From: Haematobia irritans
Lineage: Eukaryota; Arthropoda; Insecta; Diptera; Muscidae
Assembly: GCF_050003625.1 (NCBI RefSeq)
Contig: NC_134398.1
Coordinates: 86,925,983 to 86,989,982 of the forward strand
Length of the DNA stretch: 64,000 nucleotides
Reading direction: 5' to 3'
The position numbers were made by a program, and so were the translations under genes. Below are positions 1-10,913 of the stretch, piece by piece. How positions within the stretch are numbered: the first letter of the stretch is position 1; every line of letters begins with the position of its first letter. The notes beneath the pieces are model-generated. The model made no database searches. It was not told the DNA's origin and worked only from the letters and a program-made list of their open reading frames with translations.

Positions 1-1946
1 TCCAAAAAATCGAATTAAAGAAATAAATAAAATAAATATTCTGGTTAAAAGAATGTTAAAGAAAGCTTGCCAATTCATAAAAATGTTTCCAAATTGTTAT
101 TCTGAAATTAAATATTTGTTTTTTACATTAAAAATATTAAATTGGTTTCCAAAAATATTTGATTAAAGTAATACTAAAATAAGGTTTAAAAACCTGTAAT
201 TTTGATAATAAAAAGGTCATAAAAACGTATATATTCTAGTGAAAAGAAAGCCAATTTTTAAAAGAAAATTTACCACTTCTCTATTAAATTATACGCTGAG
301 GAGAAATATAAAAATTTGCCCGAATCCATCTGGGGTTGCTCTTAAATTAAATATTTTTTTACAACAAAGACAAACATGAAACTGGTTAAACAATAATAAT
401 TAGCAAATAATAATATACATAAAGAATATTATTTTTTAAAAGAAAACGACATTGAAAAAAGAACACTTACCTATTTATGATTAAACTATACGCTGAGGTG
501 TAACAAACAATTTTCCAAATTCATCTGGAGTTACTCTGAAATTGAATATTTATTTTTTACATTGAATTATAAAAATTAAATTAGATAAAACAATTTCAAT
601 ATACTTTCCATTTCAGCATTTTTTCCTAAATATTGAACATTCTTAATAACTTTTTTCTAAGCTACCGATCATCACTTCGCCATTGTACACCTCATCGCTA
701 AAATATTAATAACTTTCATTTAAAAGTTATAATAAACAAACACCAATATATGTCTCAAAAAACCAAAATATTCCATACCTTTATATTCCCTTGTTACATA
801 CAGTATGTCAAGAAAGTCTTTAGACATTGCCAAATATTTCAAATTCCAGAAATAATTGAAGTAAAAATCGAGTTGTTAATTCGTTTTGAGAAAAATAAAA
901 TATGTATACTTTGCAAAATACATAATAAAATATTTTTTAAAATTAAATTATATTTAATTTTGGAACAAAACATAAGTTTTATCCTATTGTCAAAACACTT
1001 TCTTGACATACTGTACTTGCTAAAAAGGTGCAACAGCCCACGCCAATGCCAACTATACAACTGAAGCATGCCAAACAAAACCAAGCAAAACCAAAACATT
1101 TCTACAACAACAAAAACACATGTGCCTTCATTGAAAACAACACATCATCCAGACAAATAAACCATTCGCGAATAATAAACACACACACACGCACACACAA
1201 ACCACTGAAAGAACAAAAATAAAAACAACCACACGGTCAGATATACACAACATCCCCATCACTTGCTACCATTTCTCATTATTGCATTGCATGCTCTCAC
1301 TCTCAAAAAATTTCAAGTAACATCATTTTACATTAAACATATTCCACTTTGACGAGAAAGATCTCTGTACTATGCATTAGTTCATCGCATCTGTCCACAA
1401 TTTACTCTAAAAACAATACTCTTAAATGCATATCAGTATAAGAACGATGAAACGTTTAACTTAAAATTAGCAAAAACTTCATGAAATGATATCTACCCAT
1501 TTTTAACGAAAATGTCTATACATTAATTACATGTGAACTAAAAATATTTCATTGAGAAATGTTGTACCAAATATTATTAACTATAGGAATTGCCAGTAAG
1601 AAATTGCTATCCGCTTTCAAGTTAAATTTTCGTAAAAAAATATTTTCTCATACAAAAACTCTTTATAGTAAATTACACTTATTATTTAGAAAGTATTTTA
1701 CATTTCATAAGTAGTTTTATAGTATGACGAAAGAATTTTTATCTACCAGTTAAGAAAATTTTTAAGGAAATTTCCATCGTATTTTGTAGGCTATGAACTA
1801 AACGATTGCTACTTAAAATTTGTAAAATTTCCTTCCGAGTAGTTAATTTTCGTTAAAGATACGAAAAGTGAACTAAAATTCTGGAAAATTCTTGTAATAA
1901 ATTATTGTAAAAATCTTCTTAAATTTACGAGACACTTTTTTCTGTG
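1..1946 (+). mobile_element. Q-family TIR element, copy A (left end outside the window)
   Basis: Homologous over its length to 30645-33249 (copy B) and to the reverse complement of 36517-39510 (copy C). The right end TTTTTTCTGTG at 1946 is followed by TA. No transposase is seen. The left part consists of diverged blocks about 200 bp apart, each with ACGCTGAG (293, 490) followed by an AATTCATCTGG-like block and a CTGAAATTAAATATT-like block. A Tc1-like MITE sits inside at 801-1013. Short open frames at 750-1222 fall inside the repeat or the MITE and are not credible genes. Confidence 0.75.
801..1013. mobile_element. Tc1-like MITE nested in Q copy A
   Basis: 213 bp with inverted ends: CAGTATGTCAAGAAAGT on the left, and the right end is the reverse complement of CAGTATGTCAAGAAAGTGTT. 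Flanked by TA on both sides (799-800 and 1014-1015). Copy B of the host element has the empty site near 32390, where the same flanks join at a single TA. CAGT ends and TA duplication point to the Tc1/mariner superfamily; no coding capacity. Confidence 0.85.
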
Positions 1947-2628
1947 TATTAAATGATCTATGCATGCTTTGGATTTGATAAAAAAAATGATTTGTCATTT
2001 TTTTAAATAAAATTTTAGTTTGGATTTGAAATTGTGAAAAATTCGAAATACATTACTTTTATTTAAATTGTAGAAAATACCTATAGTTTACATTTCCCAG
2101 TAAAAACATTTTCCTTTTCTTCATGAGCTATCAAAGTGCTTTAAAAACGTGCTAACGCCAACTTATATTTCCAAATTCAGACTCGACTTCAAGTAGAAAT
2201 TATTGTATATATACGTTTTTAAAATAAAGTGTTGAAAAACATCTTCTATTTTTGAACGCTATTTTGGTTTGTGGTTAAAATGCAAAAACTCCTCACATTT
2301 AAAGACTATTTCATTAATTCTTCCTTCTTCCATGAAGCCAAATCTAGCGGGAAAAAAACTAAATTGGCAACGCTGGTTGAAATCTACTTACAGTGTTATG
2401 GATTTGAATTAAAAAATTTGTTATATTTTTCTAAATAAATAAATCTTATAGTTTTTAATGCATTCTAAAGCTTGTCTGAAACATTTGACATCAAATATTT
2501 TTAAAAATTCGCAGTTTTTCCAGAATGCATTTAGCATTTTTTTGACAAAACTTAAATAATTTGTACCATTCTATTAATTCTTACTTTTTAAAATCAATTT
2601 GAAACAAAAAACGTTAAAATTGTCCATT

Positions 2629-4753
2629 AACAAGTGAGTAAAGTAGAAAGTCTGTCGTAACCGACTATATCATACCCTAAACCACCCCTACTGAATTTGT
2701 AAACATTGTTTGTGGGGTATCGATGGTATAAGTTTTGGGAGATAAACCGCATTTATATATTTAAACACATTTAGGAGTACATGTTTATGGGAGTTTTAAC
2801 ACAATCTGAAGAGAAATGGCTGATATTAGAAGCTATAGTTGATTCTACACCTACAGAGTTTGTATGTCACTAATATTGAGTCCATTATTAAAAAAGAGGA
2901 AATCACTCAATTAGTGTGGGTAATAAATCCAAATTTGTTAATCTTGGGATATATGTTTATATAAGAGCTATATGTAAGTCTAGTTACAATCAAAATTTGA
3001 ACATTTTAGTAAAATTGGTTAATAAATAAACGTATTATAACAAAATTTGGGAAAATTGATCCATGTATATATATGGGAGTTAAATCTAAATCTGAGAGCT
3101 AAATCTGAACCGATGCGAATAATACTTTGCAGGTTTGGTTAATCGCTCAGAAGGTTACTTTGTGATATACACATATACACTGGTAGAAAAATTCTTCAAA
3201 CGGGCTTCGTTGATTATTTTGCGTTAATATAACGAAATTTTTCGTTATAAGAACGAAAGTGATCGTTAATACAATGAAATCAATCGTAAAAAGACAATTT
3301 TGTGTTTTTGTTTTTCGTTACATTAATGAAGTACGTTTCGTTAATATTACGAATACAAACTTTAAATTTTTTAGAGTAAAAATTTTTGCAAAGATGGAAT
3401 CACGAGTATTATAGTCATTTGCACATAGAATGAAATTTCTGGAAAGTTGTAGCTTTTAAAACACAGTCCTTTTATATACTTCCAAACTGGAATTGAAAAT
3501 TTCATTTATAAAACGAATGTGATCGTTAATATAACGATAAGTATCGTTAAAAACTAAATTAAAAATTGGTATCTTTCGTCATATTAACGAAATATGTTCG
3601 TTAATAGTACGAATGGGACTTTGAGTATTTCTGTCTTTCTATACTCTCTCTGATACGTCTCTCCGTACTCTCTCTCTCTAATATGTCTGTGGCGTCTTTG
3701 TAATATTTACATACACATGTATACATGACAATAAGCACATTTTCCGTGTGCATCTTGCAACGGTAAAAAGTTCAACTGAAAAATTGTCTGATGGGCAAAC
3801 CTTCATTTGATCGTTTGTATTATACAACATTTACGTTCTTTTCGCTGAAGAGAAGACAGGCTCATTAGAGTTTCGTTGTGAATTATAAACATAGATCGTG
3901 GGTGAGTTAATTTTTTTATATTTGCAAGAAATTTGTTGTAAATTTTGGGAAGTGAACTTTCAGATGAAAACGTGTAACAATTACCGGAATTAACTTTAGT
4001 GCCAAAGAAATTGGAGAAATTGTATTATTTCCTACTGTATATAAATTATATTTCTAAGATCTTAACAAAAAATAATATACTACCAATGACTACATTCAAA
4101 TACATTAATGGGTTAATATAACGTTTGTGTTCATTAATACAACGTTCGTCTTTCATTCAGACAATGAATACAACGTATAAGCTGCATCTATTCAATGAAT
4201 ACGTTTCATTCATACAACGAATAATTTTCGTTAATACAACGAAAAGGCTACTTTGTAGCAACGTAATTATTCGTTAATACCGAAATGTATTCCATAAAGG
4301 GAATAACGTAAAGTTACGTTGTTATAATGAAATGCTACGTTGGCTGACTTTTAATGAAGAATTTCGTTAATACAACGTAGGAATTCATCGTATTAACGAA
4401 ACCTTTTCTACCAGTGTAGTCAGTACTATAGAAGATCAGAGTAAGCCAACTTTGAGTACGATCGGTTGATAAATAAGGGTTTTATTGCCAAATTTGTGAA
4501 AATCGGGCGATACATATACTCGTATATGGGAGCTATAGCTAAAGCTGAACCGATTTCGACGAAATTTTTCACAGTTAAAAGGCGGTAAATTAGATTACTT
4601 TGTAGCCATTTGACCCCATTTATCGCAATAGGATAAAATTCAATAGCATGTGTCCTTGCGACTAACAAACATCTTCTACCAAATTTCATGAAAATCGGTT
4701 AATAATTGCGACTGGGATCCTGTGAACAACAATTAAATGGACAGACGGACGGA
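2629..4753 (+). mobile_element. S-family element, diverged copy S0, interrupted by M1
   Basis: Begins AACAAGTGAGTAAAG followed by an ATACCCT motif near 2673, the same head as S2 and S3. It contains weak relatives of the GGGAGCTATA/CTGAACCGATTTC unit (around 4525-4560) and ends in a GGACAGACGGACGGACA tract near 4739-4753, as S2 and S3 do near their 3' ends. The hairpin terminus is missing, replaced by N1. M1 (3178-4416) is inserted in it. Older and more diverged than the other copies. Confidence 0.6.
3178..4416. mobile_element. M-family TIR element, copy M1
   Basis: 1239 bp. Ends CACTGGTAGAAAAATTC and, inverted, CACTGGTAGAAAAGG, flanked by TA at 3176-3177 and 4417-4418. The interior carries many copies of a short palindrome-like motif TTCGTTAATANNACGAA in both ends. 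A 226-bp relative lies at 59050-59275. No coding region. Confidence 0.85.
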
Positions 4754-5319
4754 CACACAAAAAAATTTTTTTCTGGTTCAATCACCAAATTAATTGATCC
4801 AATTAATTTTTTAATTGAAATGTCTTAAATCACGAAAATGATAGTATCAACCACAATTTTAATTGGGCATAGAAAAAATTCCTGATTAAAAAATTAATTG
4901 ATTTTTCTCAGCAAATTTCAATTAATTTTTTAATTGATTCAATGAAAAAATTAATTGATGTTGATTGCAAAATTCAATTAATTTATTAATTAAAAAAGAT
5001 AAACATTTTTAATTATTTTCTGAATTGGCTTAGAGTTTTTATTTGGATTAACAAATGATTGTTTGAAATACATTTTTAATTAAAAATTAAAAAAAAAAAT
5101 CACCACTTTTTTTAACTGAATTAGTCTTCCGAATTTGATTAAAAAGTTAATTGTATCAATTAATTTTTTAATTAAAAATTTTGAATCATTGACTTAATTA
5201 ACTTAATGTTTCTATCATGATTAAAAAGTTAATTGTATCAATTAATTTATTAATTGAAAAAAATTTCAACTTCAATAAACTTTTTAATTGGAAATATTTT
5301 GGTGATATTTTTTTCTGTG
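4754..5319. mobile_element. N-family TIR element, copy N1
   Basis: 566 bp with ends CACACAAAAAAATTTTTTTC and, inverted, CACAGAAAAAAATATCACC, flanked by GA on both sides. The interior is an irregular run of AATTAATT/TTAATTGAT words. N2 at 24810-25078 has the same ends with TA flanks. No coding region; the open frame at 5217-5414 crosses the element border and is spurious. Confidence 0.8.
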
Positions 5320-5623
5320 GACGAACGGAATTAAAAGAACCTCCTCCAGTGTGGATAAAAAATAACGTCTTTGGGAAGACATATTTGAAAGTGCTTTTAA
5401 AGTTGTGCCTTTAGAAGAATTTCCATTTTTTTTTTTTGCTGGGAACGTAAGTCAACAAACACCAATCTTAAGTGATACAATTATTGCTTCTTTAAGTGTT
5501 GTTTTCTCTTAAATAAGGTTCCTAGAAAAATTTCCGACATAATTAGTTAAAAATTCTTTCACATTTAATTCAAAAGCCTTATAACAATCCACTTTATTTT
5601 TCTTTTCAGCATTCACATTTTAA

Positions 5624-5870
5624 ATGAAAAAATGTGGGTTTGACAAATTCAGATACACGCATATGGAAATGGAAATGCACGGACAAAGCATGTGGACAAT
5701 CATAAAGAAAAATGTGCATCAGAAAAATAAGGATCAGGTGGACCAATCACTGGAAAGGAAATCCATTAAGAGACAAAGAATGGAGAGATACAGATTTGCA
5801 GCCATCCATAACCACATAATGCCCGGATGTTTTCTCTGCATTGGCATTGTAATTCTCCTAGGTCTGGCTG
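5624..5870 (+). CDS. Dscam-like receptor, first coding exon (signal peptide)
   Basis: Start-codon exon of an Ig-superfamily adhesion receptor. A pyrimidine-rich acceptor ending TTTTCAG at 5609 opens the exon at 5610. The ATG at 5624 directly follows an in-frame TAA (5621-5623), so translation cannot begin earlier. The exon holds 82 codons plus one base (phase 1) and ends at the donor GTGAGT at 5871. The N-terminus is long and basic. Residues 66-82 (MPGCFLCIGIVILLGLA) form a hydrophobic signal sequence, and in-frame Met53 and Met66 are alternative starts giving a more usual signal peptide. The next compatible exon is at 45263, where the split codon becomes Asp. The acceptor implies a 5' untranslated exon upstream, not identified here. 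Linking it to the Ig exons rests on matching phase, strand and the expected signal-peptide-then-Ig1 order, so it is inference. Confidence 0.75.
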
Positions 5871-6971
5871 GTGAGTATGATTGGCAATTGAGTGAGCTAC
5901 CATATCTCAAATTAAACAGAGACATTTTATAATTTTTGTAAAACGAAAAGCGATTATTTCCATTTGCTCTCATTGCCCTCCGTCCTGTGGCGTGTGGTGG
6001 TTGGCAATCTTGACGAGCACTCAAAGTGTCAGTCTACAAGGAAAGCTCTTTTGTTTCTCGATGCTAACCCTTTGATATGCATCTGACGACTTAATTGCTT
6101 ATGCATTAAACAATTTAACGTGATTTTTAGCTGATAATCATCGTTTTGCAATGTGGCATAGGCTTCATTCCACCCCATAATCTTTGTGACATCGTCATGA
6201 ATGGATGGATGTCTAAATGCATCATCCATATACACAGCGAGTGTTTGCTTAGACTTCCTTTCAGTGGCATCTGAAAGAAAAAGGGACGAATAAAAAGTTG
6301 CTCCTTATCACGATGATCTGCAAGCAAAATTAATGATGATGCAAATCCTAAATGGAAAATTTGCAAAGGATACGACCGGCACCAATCCCCCCACACCATC
6401 CATGGACCATAGGAAATGCTGATATGTATGACGATATGAAGAATGCTTGAGACATGTGAGGGTTTGTAAACAGCGGGTGTTGAACAAAGTTTGCAGTACC
6501 CATTCCGCCATTACTTCAGATGGCAACCCGCAAACGTTTTGTGAGATGAGTATTATTTGCTCTAGCTCGTGGGCTGTACAACAACAACCCAAATACTGAT
6601 ACGCTTTTACTAACTACATGAAAAAACCTTACCCAGTTTCAAATATTTTGCTTTTAATCTAATTATTTGTGTATTTGATTTGAAGTCGAAGAAGTGTGGA
6701 ATTACACTAAGAATACAGCTAAATTTAATTGTGTACTTGAGATACTGGGGAACAAATCTTAATTTTTACGGTGTTTTTTCGTTTTTTTTAATATGTAATA
6801 TCAACAAATTCGACCTCAATTTTTCCTTACTATTACCATAACCTTACTATTACCATACAAATTATTATGAATATCGGCATACGAATTTTAGCTTTATAAA
6901 CCAGATACAAAAATCATTAAATTTAAAGATGAATTCATTATTGAATCAAATTGACGTCAGTGCAATGGAAA
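5871..6971. other. Apparently single-copy intron start
   Basis: Immediately downstream of the first exon. I see no repeat shared with the rest of the window, no splice-compatible exon and no RNA gene. Several minus-strand open frames of 70-95 codons (5734-6592) overlap each other in different frames and have no recognisable domain. Confidence 0.5.
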
Positions 6972-7140
6972 CACGCTGAGAAGGAATAGGATCACCGCAA
7001 ACATGTTTCAAGAGCAAAATGTTATTTTTGTATGGTGACCATGTAACATGTTTGTCACTAAAATGTTATTTTGTCGTCAAATATAACCTTGCTTTTGCTT
7101 TTAAAACATGTTTGAGGTGATCATATTCCTTCTCTGGGTG
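6972..7140. mobile_element. R-family MITE, copy R1
   Basis: Inverted ends GAGAAGGAATAGGATCACC and the mirror of GAGAAGGAATATGATCACC, with CAAACATGTTTCAAGAGC inside the left arm. Related copies are 26420-26667 and 50242-50490. R1 is internally shortened. The outermost bases are CACGC on one side and GGGTG on the other. Target duplication not clear. Confidence 0.8.
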
Positions 7141-7589
7141 AAGATTTGATTTGAAAATCAAATTTCTTTCTGCTTACGACAATATTTTTTTTGGGAAGCA
7201 TTTACATGAATTTTGGGATACACAAGATTATGTTTTATTTTAGGCTCACTTTGGCAATTCAATCCTTTTTGATACCTCATTAAATAAAATTATCTATTGA
7301 AAGACGTGCTTTTTTAGTACAGGATAGTTTATCCACTTTTGAAATATTAACTACCAGTGTTGCGGGTATTGGAGATTTTTCCCCAAATCGAGGGTATTAT
7401 TTCGTGGATGGGGATGAACTTTTTGAGTTGAGGATTTGTTGGGGAATTTCCATAAATTTAAGGATTTTTGTGGGTTTTTTGTTTTTTTGGAAATCGGTAC
7501 GGTATAATAAATGAGGTTTACATGAAATTACTTTTATTTCTTCATTTTTAAAAAAGAATTACACCAAATCGACAAAGTAAAAAAAAAAA

Positions 7590-7800
7590 CTTTGCTTCTA
7601 TTTAATCCACGGCATGTAATAGCAAATAGATCATTTAGTCAAGAAGCGGACACTAAATGCCACACTCAAAACAAAAATGTACTTCGATCCAAAAATTTAG
7701 ATTTTTCCATAAGGACTTTGGTATTGATTCCGAGCCAAAGATGCGACTTCTTTAAAATAAAAAGATTTTTTTAGCGACCAATCTGGCTTTAAATCTAGGA
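7590..7800. repeat. D-family fragment
   Basis: Shares GGTATTGATTCCGAGCCAAA and TGGCTTTAAATCTAGGATCA with the D elements at 10050-12021, 60462-61343 and 61346-61731, in reverse order relative to D1. No terminal repeats remain. Confidence 0.6.
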
Positions 7801-8019
7801 TCAAAATTGGAAATTTTTGTTATTTTTGTCCATGTTGGTGGTATGTTGAGGACTTGTAAAAAATTATATCTTTGAATTTTATGTCCCTCTTTGATTTTGT
7901 TTAATATCTATTGTTACATTTCAATTCAAAAAATAAAATTTTGCTAACTAATTTTTGTTCTGTTTGTAAAAAATATAACAAACTTTTGCAAAAATAACGT
8001 TACTTTTTCACAATTGAAT

Positions 8020-9502
8020 TTTATACCCTTCACCACTACTGTGGTACAGGGTATAATAAGTTTGTGCATTTGTATGTAACGCCAAGAAATAGTGGTCATA
8101 GACCTATCTTTTAGTATACCGATCGGCTTAGAATTAAATTTTGAGTCGATTTAGCGATGTCCGTCGGTCTGTCTGTCCGTCCGTCTGTCTGTATATGTTA
8201 TTGTGTGCACAAAGTACAGCTCGCAATTTAAGTCCGATCGTCCTCAAATTTGGCATAGGGCCGTTTCTTGGGACAGAGACAATCTCTATTTGTTTTGGAA
8301 AAAATCGGTTCAGATTTAGATATAGCTGCCATATATATTTATCCCCGATTTGGTCATAGTTAGCGTGTTTATCAACCGATTTGCTTGAAATACCGTACAT
8401 CCAAATATTTTATGAATCTCGAAAATCTTGCAAAATATCAGCCAAATCGGTTCAGATTTAGATATAGCTCCCATATATATCTTTCGTCCGATTTAGACTC
8501 ATATGACCACAGAGGCCAAAGTTTACTACCGATCTTCGTGAAATTTTGCACAGAGGGTAGAATTGAAATTCTACCAATGCTTGGTAAATTTGATTGAAAT
8601 CGGTTCAAATTTAGATATAGCTCCCATATATAGCTTTCGTCCGATTTGAAATTATATGGCCACAAAAGCCAGAGTTTTGCCGTGATTGGCTTCAAATTTT
8701 GCACAAGGGGTACATTTAATAGTATCGTTAAGTGTGTCAAATTTTGTTAAAATTGGTTCAGATTTAGATATAGCTCACATATATATCTTTCGCCCGATTT
8801 GGACTTATATGGTCCCAAAAGCCAGAATTTTGCCCTGACTTACTTCAAATTTTGCACAAGCGGTACTTTTAACGATACTATTGTATGTGCCAAATATAGT
8901 CAAAATCGGTTCAAATTTAGATATAGCTCCCATATATAGCTTTCGTCCGATTTGAACTTATATGGCCTCAAAATCCAGGGTTTTGCCGTGATTTGCTTCA
9001 AATTTCGCACAAGGAGTACGTTTAGTAGTATCGGTAATTGTGCCAAATTTGGTTGAAATCGGTTCAGATTTAGATATGGCTCCCATATATATCTTCCGTC
9101 CGATTTGCACTCATATGACCAGGGGGCTAAAGTTATACTTCCATTTACGTAAAATTTCGCATAGATAGCAGAATTATTATTCTAACTATACATGCCAAAT
9201 TTAGTCAAAATCGGTTCAGATTATATATAGCTCCCATATATACGTACACCAGAGTTGGGGAAATATGGTAGACTGTTACACATTTTAGACCCATTTTCAA
9301 TGGAAGTTTCCTCCAATTAACTGGATAGCGTTAGCCGATTTAAATTTTAATTCTAGAGATTTTGTAGAAGTAAAAAAATTGTCTCCTTTATATAGCTTCA
9401 AATGTGAAGTAGTTGAGATGGTAACACAAATTTTGGCCTACATAGGGGTGAAGGGTATAAAAGAGTCGTCCCCGCCCGACTTTAGACTTTACTCACTTGT
9501 TT
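8020..9502 (-). mobile_element. S-family element S1 (153-bp tandem units)
   Basis: Reverse-oriented copy. The hairpin end is at 8022-8055, where TATACCCTTCACCAC pairs with GTGGTACAGGGTATA, followed by a GTCCGTCTGTC-type tetranucleotide tract at 8158-8192. The head sequence (inverse of AACAAGTGAGTAAAGTC) ends near 9502. Between them the repeat unit containing ATAGCTCCCATATA recurs at 8466, 8619, 8772, 8925 and 9078, exactly 153 bp apart, then 9229 after a 2-bp loss. Open frames such as 8438-8740 come from the repeat, not from a gene. Confidence 0.85.
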
Positions 9503-9708
9503 TTTAAATGGAAAACTAACAATAAATACAAACCAAAATGAAAAATGAAATATAATTTTTTGTTACCAACACACTATCCACTGGGCTACGTAACTGTTAT
9601 AGTCACCAGTAGACAATTATCGTTACAAGTTAAATTTATGTAGCATAGTTTGCAGCGCCCACGAGCCCATGCAAACATAACATTATTTAAGAGAAACATA
9701 CATTTGTT

Positions 9709-9781
9709 AGCCACGTGGAGCAGTGGTTAGCATATCTGCCTTGCATGCACAGGGTCGTGGGTTCAATCCCTGCTCCGACCG
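9709..9781 (+). other. tRNA-like unit A in T1
   Basis: Pol III type-2 promoter elements: A-box TGGAGCAGTGG (9716-9726) and B-box GGTTCAATCC (about 9760-9769), 74-nt tRNA-like length, anticodon-loop position reading CTTGCAT, and a T-run terminator starting at 9787. GGAGCAG near the 5' side can pair with CTGCTCC at the 3' side. Homologous to the head of the SINE at 49850-50196. Not a functional tRNA gene in my judgement. Confidence 0.7.
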
Positions 9782-10606
9782 AACCATTTTTTTTTATTTG
9801 CACATTTATATTTATACTATATTAAATTTTTATAATGAAACTTCGCAATGTGGGTTATTAAAGGTTTACAGTCAGAAAGAGTGCTTGATATAAACGAAAT
9901 GGACTGAGATTTTGGATAAAATATTATTTTTTTATTGCAAAAATAACAATTTTGTAACAAAAAAACTGTTTTCGGTATAAAAGTTTGAAATTTTGGAAGG
10001 AATTCAAAAACTCTAACAAAAGGAGAATGTGGAGTCGAGTATAAACATACACTGAAAAAAATATAGACCTAATGTGGAAGATTATGCAACTTAAATTTTA
10101 GGACTCGAAATGTACGCAATGCTAAGGACAAAATTCTTTAAAATAATGCCATTTTAATTAAAAGAAAGTTTATAATCCTTGCTTCAAAATTTTTTTTCAT
10201 TAAATTTAGGACACACATCTTGAAATTTTGCGTCCCTCTGTTGAATTTGTAAATCTTTGAAGTAGGGCAAATATTCCTTAAAATAAAGAAAAACATTTTT
10301 AATTTAAAGAAATCGTCTTTAATTTTAAGGATTTGCATCTTTGGTTTAAAGTTTTTTTAGCATTAAGAAAACAGTTTTAACTTTGAAGTACTTGGCATAA
10401 TTTGGATTTTGATACTGGAATTTGTTTGTAAACGAATACCTTTATTAATATATCGCAAACAGAGAATAAAAATTCGATGAATGAGATCTGTATCCAATTT
10501 TAATTTTATCGATCCTAGATTTAAAGCCAGGGAGGTCCGTAAAAAATGTCTTTATTTTAAAGAAGACGCATCGTTGGCTCGGAATCAATACCAAACTCCT
10601 TAAAGG

Positions 10607-10905
10607 TATGTGAACAGAGGCACTCCTCAAGGAGGAGTTCTATCACCTCTTCTTTGGAATGCTGCTATAAACGACCTTCTGGTTTCCTTAGAAAAAGAAA
10701 GGATACAAGTGGTGGCATACGCAGATAATGTGGCGCTGGCAGTCAGGGGAAAATTCCCATCAACAGTTAGAGATATTATACAGAGAGCCCTCCGGATGAC
10801 TGAGAAATGGGCGAAAGATAAAGGTCTTGGGGTAAATCCTGCAAAGACAGAACTAGTTATGTACTGCAAAGATCGCAAAACTCCCACGGTTAGGCCCATT
10901 TCCTT
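10607..10905 (+). pseudogene. Reverse transcriptase fragment of LINE copy 1
   Basis: Reads NRGTPQGGVLSPLLWN (RT motif B) then VVAYADNVALAV (motif C). The catalytic YADD is YADN here, so the second aspartate is lost; the sister copy at 16.3 kb keeps the GCAGATGAT codons. It then continues through a thumb-like stretch (KDKGLGVNPAKTELVMY) and breaks by frameshift near 10900 beside a small duplication of GGCCCATTTCCTTAG-type sequence. Dead copy. Confidence 0.88.
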
Positions 10906-10913
10906 AGGGGGAA

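Larger units (their letters stand above)
2430..5447 (+). repeat. Dispersed repeat E, copy 1, split by S0 and N1
   Basis: The flanking pieces 2430-2628 and 5322-5447 together match a shorter uninterrupted stretch at 20905-21263. Shared landmarks are GCATTTTTTTGACAAAA, a GAATTAAAAGAAC block, and a right end like AAGTGCTTTTAAAGTTGTGC followed by TTTTTTTCTGGGA. S0 is inserted between the halves. Class unknown. The 1947-2430 stretch upstream holds nothing I recognise. Confidence 0.55.

Noticed and set aside
1028..1222. 64-codon open frame MQQPTPMPTIQLK
   Set aside because: Lies in Q copy A; the opposite strand is equally open in copy C (37426-37653) and copy B has stops and changes. Not coding.
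5734..6592. Four overlapping minus-strand frames just after the first exon
   Set aside because: Different overlapping frames, no domains, no initiation or splice context.
8141..8740. Overlapping frames on both strands in S1
   Set aside because: Same repeat-derived frames as in S2 and S3, reversed.
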